Below are positions 21,853-31,907 of a stretch of 64,000 nucleotides of DNA, piece after piece (within the stretch, counting starts at the first letter, position 1; every line of letters begins with the position of its first letter). Made by a program: the position numbers and the translations under genes. A model generated the notes under the pieces. That model was given only the letters and a program-made list of their open reading frames with translations. It was not told the DNA's origin and did not search any database. The stretch comes from Cryptomeria japonica (lineage: Eukaryota; Streptophyta; Pinopsida; Cupressales; Cupressaceae): the NCBI RefSeq assembly GCF_030272615.1, contig NC_081411.1, positions 183,108,977 to 183,172,976 of the forward strand. Reading direction: 5' to 3'.

Positions 21853-21857
21853 GCTCC
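21853..21857. repeat. Target-site duplication of E3, left copy
   Basis: GCTCC, repeated at 37422-37426. The LINE reading on both sides meets at this point. Confidence 0.95.
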
Positions 21858-22626
21858 TGTGTATGGTGAAAATGGATATAATAATAACAATATTGAAAGG
21901 CTAAATGAATTCAACCACAAAAACCCTAGCCTAACAACAACAAAGATCCACCATAACATATGAAGATTACCTAAGACAATGCAAATAAAACAAAATCACA
22001 AAGATTATACCATCACATGTCCAATAGGGTTTTGAATCTCCATTCTTCCTATCTCCATTGATCTTGCTTTGATATATTTGCTCTCAGATTTTATGTGCAC
22101 AAGAGCTCAACAAAGAATGGAATGTGGTTGCAAGTAGGATCGTAGTGTAGCCAAGTCCTTAAGATTAGTCATTAGGGTTTGATAATGAAGAAGGCGTCTC
22201 CTTAAATAGAAGACACTATATGAAATGGAGGGATAAGATTGAGAGGTGTAAAAAGGAGGTCGGTTAGGATTAGAGGGTAGGTAGAAGAAATAATAAAATA
22301 ATGAAAGAGTTAGGTAGCATAGGAATTAAGAGATGAATGACATGTGTCATAGGTGGAAAAGGATAATGAATTAATTAAATAAATAAATATTTATTTAATT
22401 AATAGAAGAAATAAGATAATTAAATAAATAAAATATTTATTTAATTTAGGAAAAGGATAATTTAAATAAATAAGTGTATTTATTTAAATGAGAAATAAGG
22501 CTAGAAGAGGATAAATGAATTAATTAAATAAATAAAAATTTATTTAATTAATAGAAGAATTAGGCTTAGATAATTAAATAAATAAAATATTTATTTAATT
22601 AGACATGACAATTTTAGGTGTCTACA
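21858..22626 (-). repeat. 3' LTR of E3
   Basis: 769 bp, plus-strand ends TGTGTATGG and GTGTCTACA (TG...CA). Contains several aattaaataaataaa runs. Matches 36653-37421 at about 98%. Confidence 0.95.
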
Positions 22627-22640
22627 TTTTGCCCCTCTTT
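22627..22640 (-). other. Polypurine tract of E3
   Basis: On the minus strand AAAGAGGGGCAAAA directly precedes the 3' LTR; this is the standard position for plus-strand primer formation. Confidence 0.8.
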
Positions 22641-23109
22641 GAGACAATGCGGCTTGTCGTGTTGTTTCAAAGAAGATAAGACGAACTGATGCAAAGTTGC
22701 CCCAGTATGGGAATGATATGCCCCCTCGAGAGATTGGATGAAAATGGCTGAAAAGATTGCAGACAATCTCTCGATAAGAAAGAAAGGCTAGAATGGACTG
22801 ACTGGATAAAGTGACAAAGTCACGAGATGAAGAAGACTAACTCGGGAAATGAAGGCTAAGGCTAGGGTAGGCTATAAGATAGACCACGGGCAAAAGACAT
22901 CCTCATTGTCATCTACACCTTCACGAGATCAAAGTGCAGAGCGAGAAAAGAGCAGCAGCAGTCAGCAGCAATGGCTTTTGTGCACAGATTCGACCGTGTT
23001 CGTCGATTTCAGAGGCCAGCAGAGGCAAGAGAGCCGGTAAGTACCGCCAAACCTCCTCGTACTTTGACGCATTTAATTTTGTCATTAATGCATGCTAGTT
23101 AGAGCAATA

Positions 23110-23425
23110 AATGCTCTTAGGAATAGGGTACAAAAAAGTGCAAAACCGTGTAACCGCATCTGCGTCAGTGCTAGGCGCGTCTGTGTCCGACAGGCGCATC
23201 TGTGTCGGTGCCAGGCACGTCTGTGTCTTGAACCGCGTTTATGTTAAATGCGGGTGCGTTTATGCCATGCAGGGGCATTTGTGTCGCCAAGTCGCGTTTG
23301 TGCACAATATAGGCATGTTTATGTCATACAGGCGCGTCTGTGTTGTTTAGGCGCACTTGTGCAGTCTATAGGCACGTTTGTGAGTTAAAAGCGCGTTTAT
23401 GTCCGAAAAATGCAAGTTTTTGTCT
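23110..23425 (+). repeat. Degenerate 20-nt tandem repeat (GCGTCTGTGTC type)
   Basis: About 13 imperfect units with a period close to 20 bases, each built on GGCGCGTCTGTGTC or GCGTTTATGTC. Similar units in the opposite orientation (CACAGACGCG) form two arrays in the leader of the same element, 34915-35065 and 36285-36545. Variable tandem repeats near the 3' end are known for plant LTR elements. Confidence 0.7.
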
Positions 23426-23531
23426 TCTAGGTCAAATCGGCAGTTCTGTGATGAATATACGCTGTCGATGGGATAAGCTGCTGAGAGGATACACTCAAGC
23501 ATGTCCTCTAGGAAGACTAGGATAGATCAAG

Positions 23532-23799
23532 GCACTTTGTGATGAATAGGGAGTACCAAGAGAGAGTACTTTGTGATGAACAGGGAGTACCCAAAGTATG
23601 AGCAGCACTTTGTGATGAACAAGGAGTGCAAATGTGAGTAACACTTTGTGATGAACAGTGAGTGTCACACACGTAGTACTTTATGATGAACAGGGAGTAC
23701 CACTAGGATAAATAGCAACACTTTGTGATGAACAGTGAGTGTCACTAGAGTAGATAGTCATATGCATTTAGATAGCATTTTGTGATGAACAGTGAATGC
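23532..23799 (+). repeat. Array of seven 25-nt hairpin units
   Basis: Seven units, each exactly 25 bases, at 23532, 23566, 23605, 23641, 23676, 23718 and 23775. Each has two 5-base arms around a conserved 15-base centre close to TTGTGATGAACAGGG. The arms are GTACT/AGTAC, GCACT/AGTGC, ACACT/AGTGT, GTACT/AGTAC, ACACT/AGTGT and GCATT/AATGC in units 2-7, all perfectly complementary although their sequences differ; unit 1 has one mismatch. Spacers of 9-32 bases between units are not conserved. The array ends about 45 bases before the plant-mobile-domain ORF and is in its sense orientation. Confidence 0.8.
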
Positions 23800-23841
23800 C
23801 ACCATGACTGACATGATTGATTTGCTTGACTGCAGGAGTAT

Positions 23842-25060
23842 TTGCCTATGTTGGAGTCACAGGAGAGATTCTCATCGACTCAAAGATTGCGACCTGAGCT
23901 GACAGCTGAGGAGCGAGCTGCCATCGAGGAGATGGGCTTGAGACATGTACTATATGTGCCTGAGTTTCGAGCAAACATGGGTTTGCTAACTGCGCTTGCC
24001 GAGAGATGGCATTCAGAGATGTGTACCTTCCATTTGCCGATTAGTGAGATGACAGTCACCCTAGAGGATGTCTATAGGATATTGCGAGTACCGATTGATG
24101 GAGATTTGATTCCATATGATCGTGATAGAGACAGGGAGGCATTGAGACGGGTGTTTCAGGATCCCGGATTGGAGATGAGGGCAGGACATGTGGCGTGGGA
24201 CACCATGATAGCCACAGGGTTAGCATTGCCAGCTGTGATCAGAGGAGCTATCAGTGGGTTCCTATGTCCAGACAGGGTGACATGGGGATTGGCTGTGGGC
24301 TGGGGAGGAGCACTGGAGACACTGGTGACACAGCACACCAGATATGCTTGGGGACCATGTGTGTTGGCCCACTTATATTATGAGCTTCACCAATTTATAT
24401 ACCATGGGTCAGTGGAATTGGGCTGTGGGGTGACACTACTGCAGGTTTGGGCGTATGAGCATCTGCCTATTACGTGACTGACACACTTCAGAGGTAGAGG
24501 TCATGGACGTAGTTTTGTTCATTTATATGACATGATCACTTCGTAGCTGCGGATTGGCAGGTTAGAGCATTGGCGGCGAGTGATAGATGACATTGATGTA
24601 GTCATCTGGAGACCGTATCTAGGATGCAAGGAGTGGGAGGATGATGCCGTGGAGCTACCCTACACCTTCCAGAGCAGGTATCTGATTGGGCGGATGCCCT
24701 ATGTTTTAGAGAGGCAGCTGGTGGACAGGGTATGCAGGCAGTATGGCAGGATCCAGAGGATGCCACGAGGCTCAGGTATGTATGCCCGTACAGTTAGGGA
24801 TCAGGCGTAATTTGGGCCTTTATTGTCATATGATCAGGCACTGACATAGCTGGCAGAGATGGTGCCCCTACCCTGGGATATGTGGCTAGAGATCGAGGAC
24901 GTCGGGATGGATGCAGAGTATGCAGCATATTGGGTAGAGCACCCATTCCCCCGATTGACAAATCCAGGAGAGCTACTGGAGGGAGATGGAGGAGGAGATT
25001 GCCTACTAGAGGGACCTTTATTATGGTGTCGTGCCAGCAGATCAGTGGGTGAGGAGCTTC
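23842..25060 (+). pseudogene. Antisense plant mobile domain (PMD) ORF inside E3
   Basis: An open stretch of 211 codons (23842-24477), followed by further pieces to about 25060, lies on the strand opposite to the E3 genes. It resembles the plant mobile domain (aminotransferase-like, PF10536) family of MAIN/MAIL1: FRANMGLLTALAERWHSE, then CTFHLPISEMTVTLEDV, YRILRVPIDGDL, and later WRPYLGC, YVLERQLVDRVCRQYGRIQRMP. Cellular PMD proteins act in the nucleus in silencing and genome stability; PMD genes have spread with transposable elements. Extra ORFs in antisense between integrase and the 3' LTR are known from other Tat elements. As part of an element fossil it is recorded as decayed. Translation start could be 23842 or the next ATG at 23848. 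Confidence 0.75.
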
Positions 25061-26939
25061 CATAGACCATCGCAGACAGCGATAGCTATGGGAGGGAGCT
25101 GGAGGAGATAGGCATCGAGTGGTGGGGTCATGGGTCCTCCACCACCACCAGATAGAGGGGACAGGAGAGATGATCCTGGGGTAGGTCCTTCAAGGGCTAA
25201 GATTCCATCGAGGCCAGGCAGCTCCAAGGGAGGGAGTTCATCATAGCCTTAGAGGGCTCCCTATGTATCAGTATTGTAGACACCTACGGGTGATTTTGTA
25301 GCCATATGATTTTTTTGACATCATTGTATCATGACACTTTTGATTATATATATATGAGATGATTCATTTTTGCAGCAGCGATATGCATGTGTACCTATGT
25401 GATGAGATGTTCTTATAATGTATGTTTTATGTGATGCTTATGATATGGATGCAAATATGTATATGATGCAATGCAATATATGTTTTTGTTCTTTTATGTT
25501 TTATATGTGTATGCATGATGCAAATGTGAATGTATGTAATGCAGATGAATATAATAATGTAAATAACGTAGATGAATATAATTATGCAAATGTAAATTGT
25601 GCTAACAGGTGTTATGTGCAGGATGTGATGCAGTTGTGATATCTATATGTATGTGTGAAATGCTTATATGTGGTAATGTAGGTGCAAACTACATGAAATG
25701 CAAAAGTTTTTGGTGTGTCATTATACTCAGTCATGTGATAGTAGGCTATGCGGACTCAAGAAGGATGATGGAAGTCAATCAAGAAAGGGGGATGAAAGAT
25801 AGAAGATATGAATGTGAAAGAGCTTCTTGTGCGTTATCATCATTGAGCTTTATTATGGCAAGTAGGCTATGACAATTGAGGCATATGTTTGACCCAGAAA
25901 GTCATTGTACCTGTTTGCATGGAGATAAGATAGTCACAAACAAGGAATGCCCCAGTTCATACTAGACTCACAGTGTCCTCATATCCTTGGACAAGTCATA
26001 GCATTACTAAAAGACAAATCCACAGACAGCAAACAAAATAGGTGACGATACCCCATCCTCGCCTTTCTAGTCAAAGACATCCTGGAAAAGCTAAAAGACA
26101 TGTCACCAAAAGATAAAATCAAAAGAAAACCAAGACTCGACACCAACATCCACTGTAGTCCTCAAGTTTAGTGTCTCTTGTCACTTGTATAAGTCTTATG
26201 TGGTCACAATGTTTACTTTCACAAAAAGGACAGATAGCACTGAACCATATGTTGTTTGAGTCTGCTGAAAGATTTGATTTGTTGAAGCTCATTGTTGTTG
26301 TTGTGTCTCATCTGAAACTGACTGAATCCATGAAACTGATACTTTATTGCGAAGAAGACGAAACTTTATTGCGGATCTGTGATGCAAATGTTGTTTTATT
26401 GCGGATTGTGCGCGGATAGACTTGAAGGAAGCTGGAAGAAACTATACTCCTCAAAACATGTGATGTTATTAGTTCCACACCCATCACTAGATGTAGGAAT
26501 TGCCTTAGCCACAGATAGGATCTGATTTATTATGGATGGAAAGGGAGGTTTATTATGAATGGTTAACCAATCTTAGGTAGATCAATAACAAGCCACGATG
26601 GGAATGGGTAAGTTTATTATGGATGGATAGGTTGTGAGTGTGTGCAAAGTGAAGGGATGAAAGTGAATCCTGAAGGAGGGAGGAGCAATGTCTCTACGCA
26701 TGGCGCTGGTGACCTAGTTTTCACCATGGTACTTGCCCAGGGCGCCACCGAAGTGGTTTTCACCGTTGGATGAAATTATTTCTCTTTACTTTTTTTATTT
26801 TTTTTCAATTTTTTTGTGTCACAAGGCGCCTGTTTGCCAGGTTTTCACCAGGTAATGATTTTTTTTGTTTTTATAATTTTTTTGTATTTTTGAATTTTTT
26901 GATTTTTTTTGTATTTTTGAATTAGGATATTTCGGAGAA
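25061..26939. other. E3 spacer between PMD ORF and integrase
   Basis: No coding region recognised. The part 25380-25690 is rich in atg/aat trinucleotides with weakly repeated atgcagatgaatataa-type runs. A short motif, TTTATTATGG or TTTATTGCGG, recurs at least seven times between 25850 and 26625. Near 26710-26860 the motif GTTTTCACC appears three times. These look like the hypervariable tandem-repeat region of a Tat-type element. Confidence 0.5.
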
Positions 26940-28004
26940 CTATGTGTAGAACCTGCGAAGGTGCATGCTATTGATAGGATCCTCCAAAGGTTCACCTTCT
27001 GTAGTTGAGAGCTGATATGCCCCAGATCCATAGGCTATTGTAACAATGTAAGGACCAAGCCAGTTTGGTTCAAACTTGCCCTTCTTCTCTCTGTCTTGCT
27101 GATTCTTGGGGTTTTCTCTGAGAACCAAGTCACCGACCTCAAATGTGCGAGGCTTGACCTTGTGATTGTAGCTGCGACTTATTCATTGTTGGTAAGCCTT
27201 GAGATGATTAAAAGCAGTTTGTCTCCGTTCATCTAGCAGTTCTAGTTCTTGTAATCGAGAGACCCTATAATCTTCATCAGTGATGATGTTTTGCAAAGAG
27301 ACCCGTAAAGAGGGTAACTCGACCTCAATAGGCAAGATGGCTTCAGCGCCGTAGACAAGTGAGTAGGGTGTAGCTCTTGTAGGTGTGCGAACACTTGTGC
27401 GGTTGGCCCAAAGTGCAGGATTGAGTTGGATATGCCAATTACGGCCAGCGTCGTCGACTGTCTTCTTGAGGATTTTAAGAATTGTTTTATTAGACGCCTC
27501 AGCTTGGCCATTACCTTGGGGGTAATATGGTGTGGAGAAACGATGGGAAATATGGAAGTGGTCACAGAGTTCACCAACGTCTTGATTTTTGAAGGGACGC
27601 CTGTTATCAGTAATAATGGAATTAGGAATACCATATCGGCATATAATATAGTTAAGGATGAAGGTAGCAATCTATTTTCCAGTGACTTGTGTGAGAGGCA
27701 CGGCTTCAATCCACTTTGTGAAATACTCTGTGGCTGTGATAATGAATTTATGACCATTGGAAGAAGGAGGGTGAATCTTGCCTATGAGATCAAGTCCCCA
27801 CTGACAAAAGGGCCAAGGAGACGCGAGTGGTTGTAGTTCTTGTGCTGGTGCATGTATGAAGTCTCCATGAATTTGACATTGCTTACATTTCTTGACAAAC
27901 TGATATGAGTCTTTTTCCATGTTGGGCCAGTAATATCCAGTCCTGATGAGTTTCTTGGCCAAGGTAGGACCACTAGCATGCAGACCACATATCCCTTCAT
28001 GCAC
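26940..28004 (-). pseudogene. E3 integrase
   Basis: The minus strand shows a Ty3/gypsy integrase: the N-terminal HHCC zinc domain in 27672-28004 (HEGICGLHASG, GYYWPNM, CKQCQIHG), the start of the catalytic core (GLDLIGKI, TEYFTKWIEAVPL), core sequence across 27242-27670, and the C-terminal segment at 26940-27128 (KFEPNWLGPYIV, INSMHLRRFY). It follows the second RNase H domain, as expected for gypsy order RT-RH-IN. It inserts cDNA into host chromosomes. Fossil element part; broken. Confidence 0.85.
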
Positions 28005-28019
28005 TTCACGTAACGCAAT

Positions 28020-28943
28020 CTAAGCTTCGTCACTTTCTAAACATCTAAGAAGAGTGCCATCTAGTCCTTGCTGGTATAGGATATCAGCTAAAATGACATA
28101 TCGAGAGGATTGGTGAATGAAGGTGCGACGTTGGTTATTTGATAGATCAGGAGGTAGGGTATTGTTGCGAAGATATGTGAAGATGGAACCATATAACTGG
28201 GATTCAGGACCAACAACGCATATCATTTCAGTAGGAGTGATCTCATATGAAGGAACCAATAGGTTGTCCACCAAGAACTCATAGCAGGTCTCGTTTTGAG
28301 GTAGATCAATTAGTGAAGCAATTGTAGCCATGGCATCTGCAGCACAATTCTGCTCTCTTGGTATCTGCTCAAAATCTATCTTTGTGAAGTGTTGTTTCAG
28401 ATCATCCACCATTTGTTTGTAAGGCAGTAATTTTTCATCTTTTATTTGGTAATCATCAGTTGCTTGACAGATGACAAGTTGGAAATCCCCAAAAACATGA
28501 AGTTCCTGGATCTTCCACTGAGCTGCAATTCGTAATCCAGTTGTTAATGCCTCATATTCTGCTATATTGTTAGTGCAAGGAAATGATAAGCGGTATGATT
28601 TTGGTATAGAATCACCTTGAGGAGTTATAAAAAGAATACCAGCTCCTGCCCCATGTTGTGTGTATGAGCCGTCAAAGTATAGTTGCCATGGCTTTGCATA
28701 TGATATTGTTAAAATGGCTTCGTCTGGAAATTCTAAATTTAGAGGAACATCATCAATCATGGGGGCATCTGCTAATTGATCCGCGATGGCTTGTCCTTTT
28801 ATTGCTTTTCTGTCTACATACTCGATGTCGAATTCACTAAGGATCATTACCCATTTGGCTAGTCGCCCAGTAAGTGTTGCTTTATTGAGAAGATATTTTA
28901 ATGGATCAATTCTTGCAATCAACTTAGTCTTATGAGTGAGCAT
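28020..28943 (-). CDS. E3 RNase H region with second (plant-type) RNase H
   Basis: A 307-codon open stretch. Its first 60 codons hold the end of the usual gypsy RNase H and its tether (LAKWVMILSEFDIEY). From about residue 86 a second RNase H of the cellular type follows: YFDGSYT (Asp 91), NIAEYEAL (Glu 131), a VFGDFQLV position (Asp 153) and AADAMA (Asp 203). A second RNase H is a known hallmark of the Tat lineage of plant gypsy elements. It degrades RNA in the RNA-DNA hybrid during reverse transcription. Fossil element part. Confidence 0.85.
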   Translation of the reverse strand: MLTHKTKLIARIDPLKYLLNKATLTGRLAKWVMILSEFDIEYVDRKAIKGQAIADQLADAPMIDDVPLNLEFPDEAILTISYAKPWQLYFDGSYTQHGAGAGILFITPQGDSIPKSYRLSFPCTNNIAEYEALTTGLRIAAQWKIQELHVFGDFQLVICQATDDYQIKDEKLLPYKQMVDDLKQHFTKIDFEQIPREQNCAADAMATIASLIDLPQNETCYEFLVDNLLVPSYEITPTEMICVVGPESQLYGSIFTYLRNNTLPPDLSNNQRRTFIHQSSRYVILADILYQQGLDGTLLRCLESDEA

Positions 28944-28958
28944 ATAATGTCATAATTT

Positions 28959-30080
28959 CTATGAAGCAAAGACCATGGCGAGACAGACACGCTCGATTGG
29001 TGTGTAGTTTAGCTCATATCTCACCAATGTGCGACTGATATAGTATACTGCTTTTTCCTTTCCGTTAGCAATTTGTTGTGCTAGAAGTGCCCCCAGTGTT
29101 GTTGGAGTGGCTGATATGTATAGTAGCAAAGGTTGATTTGGAACTGGTGGCATCAAAACTGGCAGATTCAAGAGATAATCTTTGAGCGTCTGAAAAGCTT
29201 GTTGACAGTTATCATCCCATTTGAACTTGATATTTTTATGTAGCAGGTGTTGGAAAGGATTACACTTATCTGCAAGTTGGGCTATGAATCTTTGTATAGA
29301 CTGGAGTCTCCCTTGTAAGGATCGAAGTTGACTGATATTTCTGGGTGGCGGCATGTCTAAGATAGCCTTGACTTTTGCTGGATCGGCTTCGATTCCTCTT
29401 TTGGACACAATGAATCCTAGGAGCTTCCCGGAGGTTACTCCAAAGACACATTTCTTGGGGTATAATCTTACTTTGTATTTTTCCAACCGATCAAAGATGA
29501 TTGAAAGTATGTCCAAATGTGTATCTCTGTCTATTGATTTACCCAAGAGATCATCAACATAATCTTCTATGGTTATGTGCATGAGATCATGAAAGATAGT
29601 GGTCATTGCTCTTTGATATGTAGCACCTGCATTTTTTAGCCCAAAGGGAATGACATTCCAACAGAAAGTTCCCCACGGACAAGTGAATGATGTTTTGTGT
29701 TGATCCTCGGTTGCAATCCTAATTTGATTATAACCAGAAAATCCATCTATTAAAGATAACATTTCGTGACCTGCTGTGAGATCAACGATCAAGTCAATAT
29801 TTGGTAATGGGAAGTCATGTTTTGGACAGGCTTTGTTGATGTCTCTAAAATTTGTACATATTCTGATGCTGTGATCTGGTTTACTGACAGGTACTAAATT
29901 GGAGATCCATTCGGGATAATCAATTGGGCATATGAATCCGACATCCAATAATTTTTCCAGCTCTGCTTTGACTAGTAATGCCACTTGTGGATGCATTTTT
30001 CTTAATTTCTGTTTCACTGGCTTTACCCCCGGTTTGACTGTCAAATGATACATTACCAAATCCAGATCTAGTCTAGGCAT
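28959..30080 (-). CDS. E3 reverse transcriptase and first RNase H
   Basis: A 373-codon open stretch with clear Ty3/gypsy RT motifs: IRICTNFRDINKACPKHDFP near residues 72-91, SLIDGFSGYNQI (109-120), PFGLKNAGATYQR (145-157), and the catalytic YVDD at 174-177. After the thumb region the first RNase H begins (PLLLYISATPTTLGALLAQ, AVYYISRTL). RT makes element cDNA inside the particle. Fossil element part. Confidence 0.9.
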   Translation of the reverse strand: MPRLDLDLVMYHLTVKPGVKPVKQKLRKMHPQVALLVKAELEKLLDVGFICPIDYPEWISNLVPVSKPDHSIRICTNFRDINKACPKHDFPLPNIDLIVDLTAGHEMLSLIDGFSGYNQIRIATEDQHKTSFTCPWGTFCWNVIPFGLKNAGATYQRAMTTIFHDLMHITIEDYVDDLLGKSIDRDTHLDILSIIFDRLEKYKVRLYPKKCVFGVTSGKLLGFIVSKRGIEADPAKVKAILDMPPPRNISQLRSLQGRLQSIQRFIAQLADKCNPFQHLLHKNIKFKWDDNCQQAFQTLKDYLLNLPVLMPPVPNQPLLLYISATPTTLGALLAQQIANGKEKAVYYISRTLVRYELNYTPIERVCLAMVFAS

Positions 30081-30110
30081 ATCAGTGTATGACCATGCAA
30101 AGTTGATTTG

Positions 30111-30780
30111 TCATTCCTTGAAGAAGCTTATGAATTTTGACCTTTCGGACTCTGTCAATGATTGAGCCAGGAATATATTGTGTGGAACCTCTTCTGTACC
30201 AATGTTTGTTTTGATAGTATCCTCTACCAACATGGATGAATTTTCCTCATACAAGGCTGGGAGAATGTCGAGCCTTCCATCTTCGGGTGCCTCAGAGAGG
30301 TTTTTGCCCTCAGATACGTCCTTTCTTTTTACTTTTTTGGGATTAGATAGCGCCACAGTGTGGTTTTCGCTGTAAGACCCTTGATTTGTTCTTATTTTTA
30401 CATTTTTGCAACTGGAAGGTCTGACACCCTCACCAAAATATGCCATGTTGTTGACTTCTATGGTGCATCCTGCTTTGTGGTCCCCAGGGGGAAGATCATC
30501 TCGTAGGCCAAGATAGTCAAAAATAGCTTCATCATTTTGAAATGTGTCAAATTGTGCTGGTCCTTCATAATCCTAGTCAATGAGTTGGTGGTGAACAAGG
30601 GGAAGGCCTTTAATGTTTTCGGAGTTTGCAGGGCTAAGAGTGAAGATGTGGTTATATTCAAGTATATCAAGGCAATCGTTGAGGTCATCGATGGCACTCT
30701 CCTCGTCAGTTTCGATCATAAGTGAATCCAAATTGTCGTCACTAGTAGTACATTCTGGGACAGGTGTTCTCATCCTATGT
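30111..30780 (-). pseudogene. E3 linker between protease and RT
   Basis: Short open pieces on the minus strand (30111-30446, 30573-30773) give acidic, low-complexity sequence such as DSLMIETDEESAIDDLND. This type of linker between the protease region and RT is usual in Tat elements. It has no recognised fold. Confidence 0.5.
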
Positions 30781-30809
30781 GATTTCGACCTAGAACCTTG
30801 AGACGAAGA

Positions 30810-31868
30810 CTATGCGCAATCCTCCCGAGTTGTTTCTTGGCCAACTCTGAACTTTTTATAAAATTCTTCTTCTTCTATGGGTTCATCTGGCTCTCTGAAC
30901 GTCTCGGTGAGCTCATAGTCACTGGAGGATTTGTCTGAACCCCATTCCCATTCGTTGGAATCTATGGAATAGCAATCCTCTTGTTGAACTTTGGCAACTT
31001 TGATTTGTGATGCCTTTTCTGTCCTTTTAGTGTGGATATTGGAAGTCAGAAAACCAAGTCCCTTCGAGCGTTCCCTTTTTATAGTCAATTCAGGTTGTAA
31101 GGGCTCCATAACACCTTCTTTGCGTAGCCCAAGAGGGCTTTTTCCATCATACCCAAATTTTTGTAGAATCTTGAATCCTTTGCCATATTTCTCACAGGGT
31201 ATATTGATCTGATCTTGTGTGTCATCTTCAATGTCTTTGTAGAGCATTTTGTATAAACCTTCCTCTTCCAGTTCGCCCCATCTTTGAAAGGTAGTAGGAT
31301 CCCATTTGAATACCATGATGGATATTTGCTTGTTAGGATGTGGCCTTCCATATTCTTTTGGAGAGCTCATGACTTGTCGTAAATACATGGTTTGATTTAA
31401 AGTGTATTCTCCCATGCCTTTGTCCTGAAATTTGCCTTTAAGTTCACCTTGTTTTGATGTTGAGGGTTTCAATGACTCAAGGTCAATGTATGCTGAAGAA
31501 GGAACGGCTTCACGATTACTAGGAATGATGGTCTTAGTATGTGATCTCAAGTTATTGCAATATATGAACAGATTAGGGTCACCGTTAACTGTTACTTCGA
31601 CTCCACTATGAGGAAACTTAATGCATTGATGATATGTCGATGGGACCGCCCTCATTTCATGAATCCAAGGACGTCCTAGCAATATATTATAGGTGAGATC
31701 CAGATCTAGGACCTGACAAACCACATCCTTTGTGACTGGCCCAATTCTTAGAGGTAAGGTGACTGTGCCCTTAGATGAGCGCTCTTCATCGTCATATGCC
31801 TTGATGGTGATTTGATTTGTTGAATTCACAGCTTTATCAGAATATCCCAATTGTTTAATGGTGCTCAA
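30810..31868 (-). CDS. E3 aspartic protease region with G-patch
   Basis: A 352-codon open stretch. Residues 1 to about 100 are the body of the Tat-type aspartic protease (TVTLPLRIGP, LTYNILLGRPWIHEMRAVP, QCIKFPHSG). Near residues 228-273 lies a glycine-patch-like domain: YGKGFKILQKFGYDGKSPLG, then a second glycine pair at RSKGLGF. G-patch domains bind nucleic acid or helicases and are found after the protease in betaretroviruses and in some plant retroelements. The end is acidic (DSNEWEWGSDKSSSDYEL). Fossil element part. Confidence 0.75.
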   Translation of the reverse strand: MSTIKQLGYSDKAVNSTNQITIKAYDDEERSSKGTVTLPLRIGPVTKDVVCQVLDLDLTYNILLGRPWIHEMRAVPSTYHQCIKFPHSGVEVTVNGDPNLFIYCNNLRSHTKTIIPSNREAVPSSAYIDLESLKPSTSKQGELKGKFQDKGMGEYTLNQTMYLRQVMSSPKEYGRPHPNKQISIMVFKWDPTTFQRWGELEEEGLYKMLYKDIEDDTQDQINIPCEKYGKGFKILQKFGYDGKSPLGLRKEGVMEPLQPELTIKRERSKGLGFLTSNIHTKRTEKASQIKVAKVQQEDCYSIDSNEWEWGSDKSSSDYELTETFREPDEPIEEEEFYKKFRVGQETTREDCA

Positions 31869-31907
31869 TGTACAAATGTTTAGATCAGCTCCTCCATCTA
31901 TCAGGAC

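Larger units (their letters stand above)
18336..21857 (+). pseudogene. LINE ORF2: endonuclease, reverse transcriptase, zf-RVT
   Basis: Starts at ATG 18336 (MKILSWNVRGLNAPN), the standard opening of plant L1 ORF2. The AP-type endonuclease covers about 18336-19080 with GGDFNAI near 18760 and a GSNHYPI position corresponding to SDH. Reverse transcriptase follows: SSKAPGPDGFPGDFYKK, IIKLDITKAYDNVDW (20097-20141), a GIRQVDPLSPFLY position (20270) and the catalytic FIDDN (20417-20431). A zf-RVT domain lies near 21550-21760 (FWSSKVIPKVGIFAWL, CILCKAQSESVDHLLL). Several in-frame stops occur, many where Gln or Trp codons would be expected. The protein would nick target DNA and copy element RNA onto it. 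It is cut at 21857 by E3 and resumes at 37427. Confidence 0.9.

Noticed and set aside
23532-23799. Box C/D snoRNA cluster: each hairpin centre contains RTGATGA, the box C consensus, with a short terminal stem.
   Set aside because: Only 15 bases lie between the arms, there is no CTGA box D before the closing arm, and there is no room for a guide sequence.
23532-23799. CRISPR-like array, because of regular repeats with variable spacers.
   Set aside because: Spacers are short and of unequal length, the repeats vary in their arms, and the context is a plant retrotransposon.
25272-25290. An LTR end, because tgtagacaccta matches the reverse of the E3 LTR end.
   Set aside because: Similarity stops after about 12 bases and no partner or target duplication is seen.
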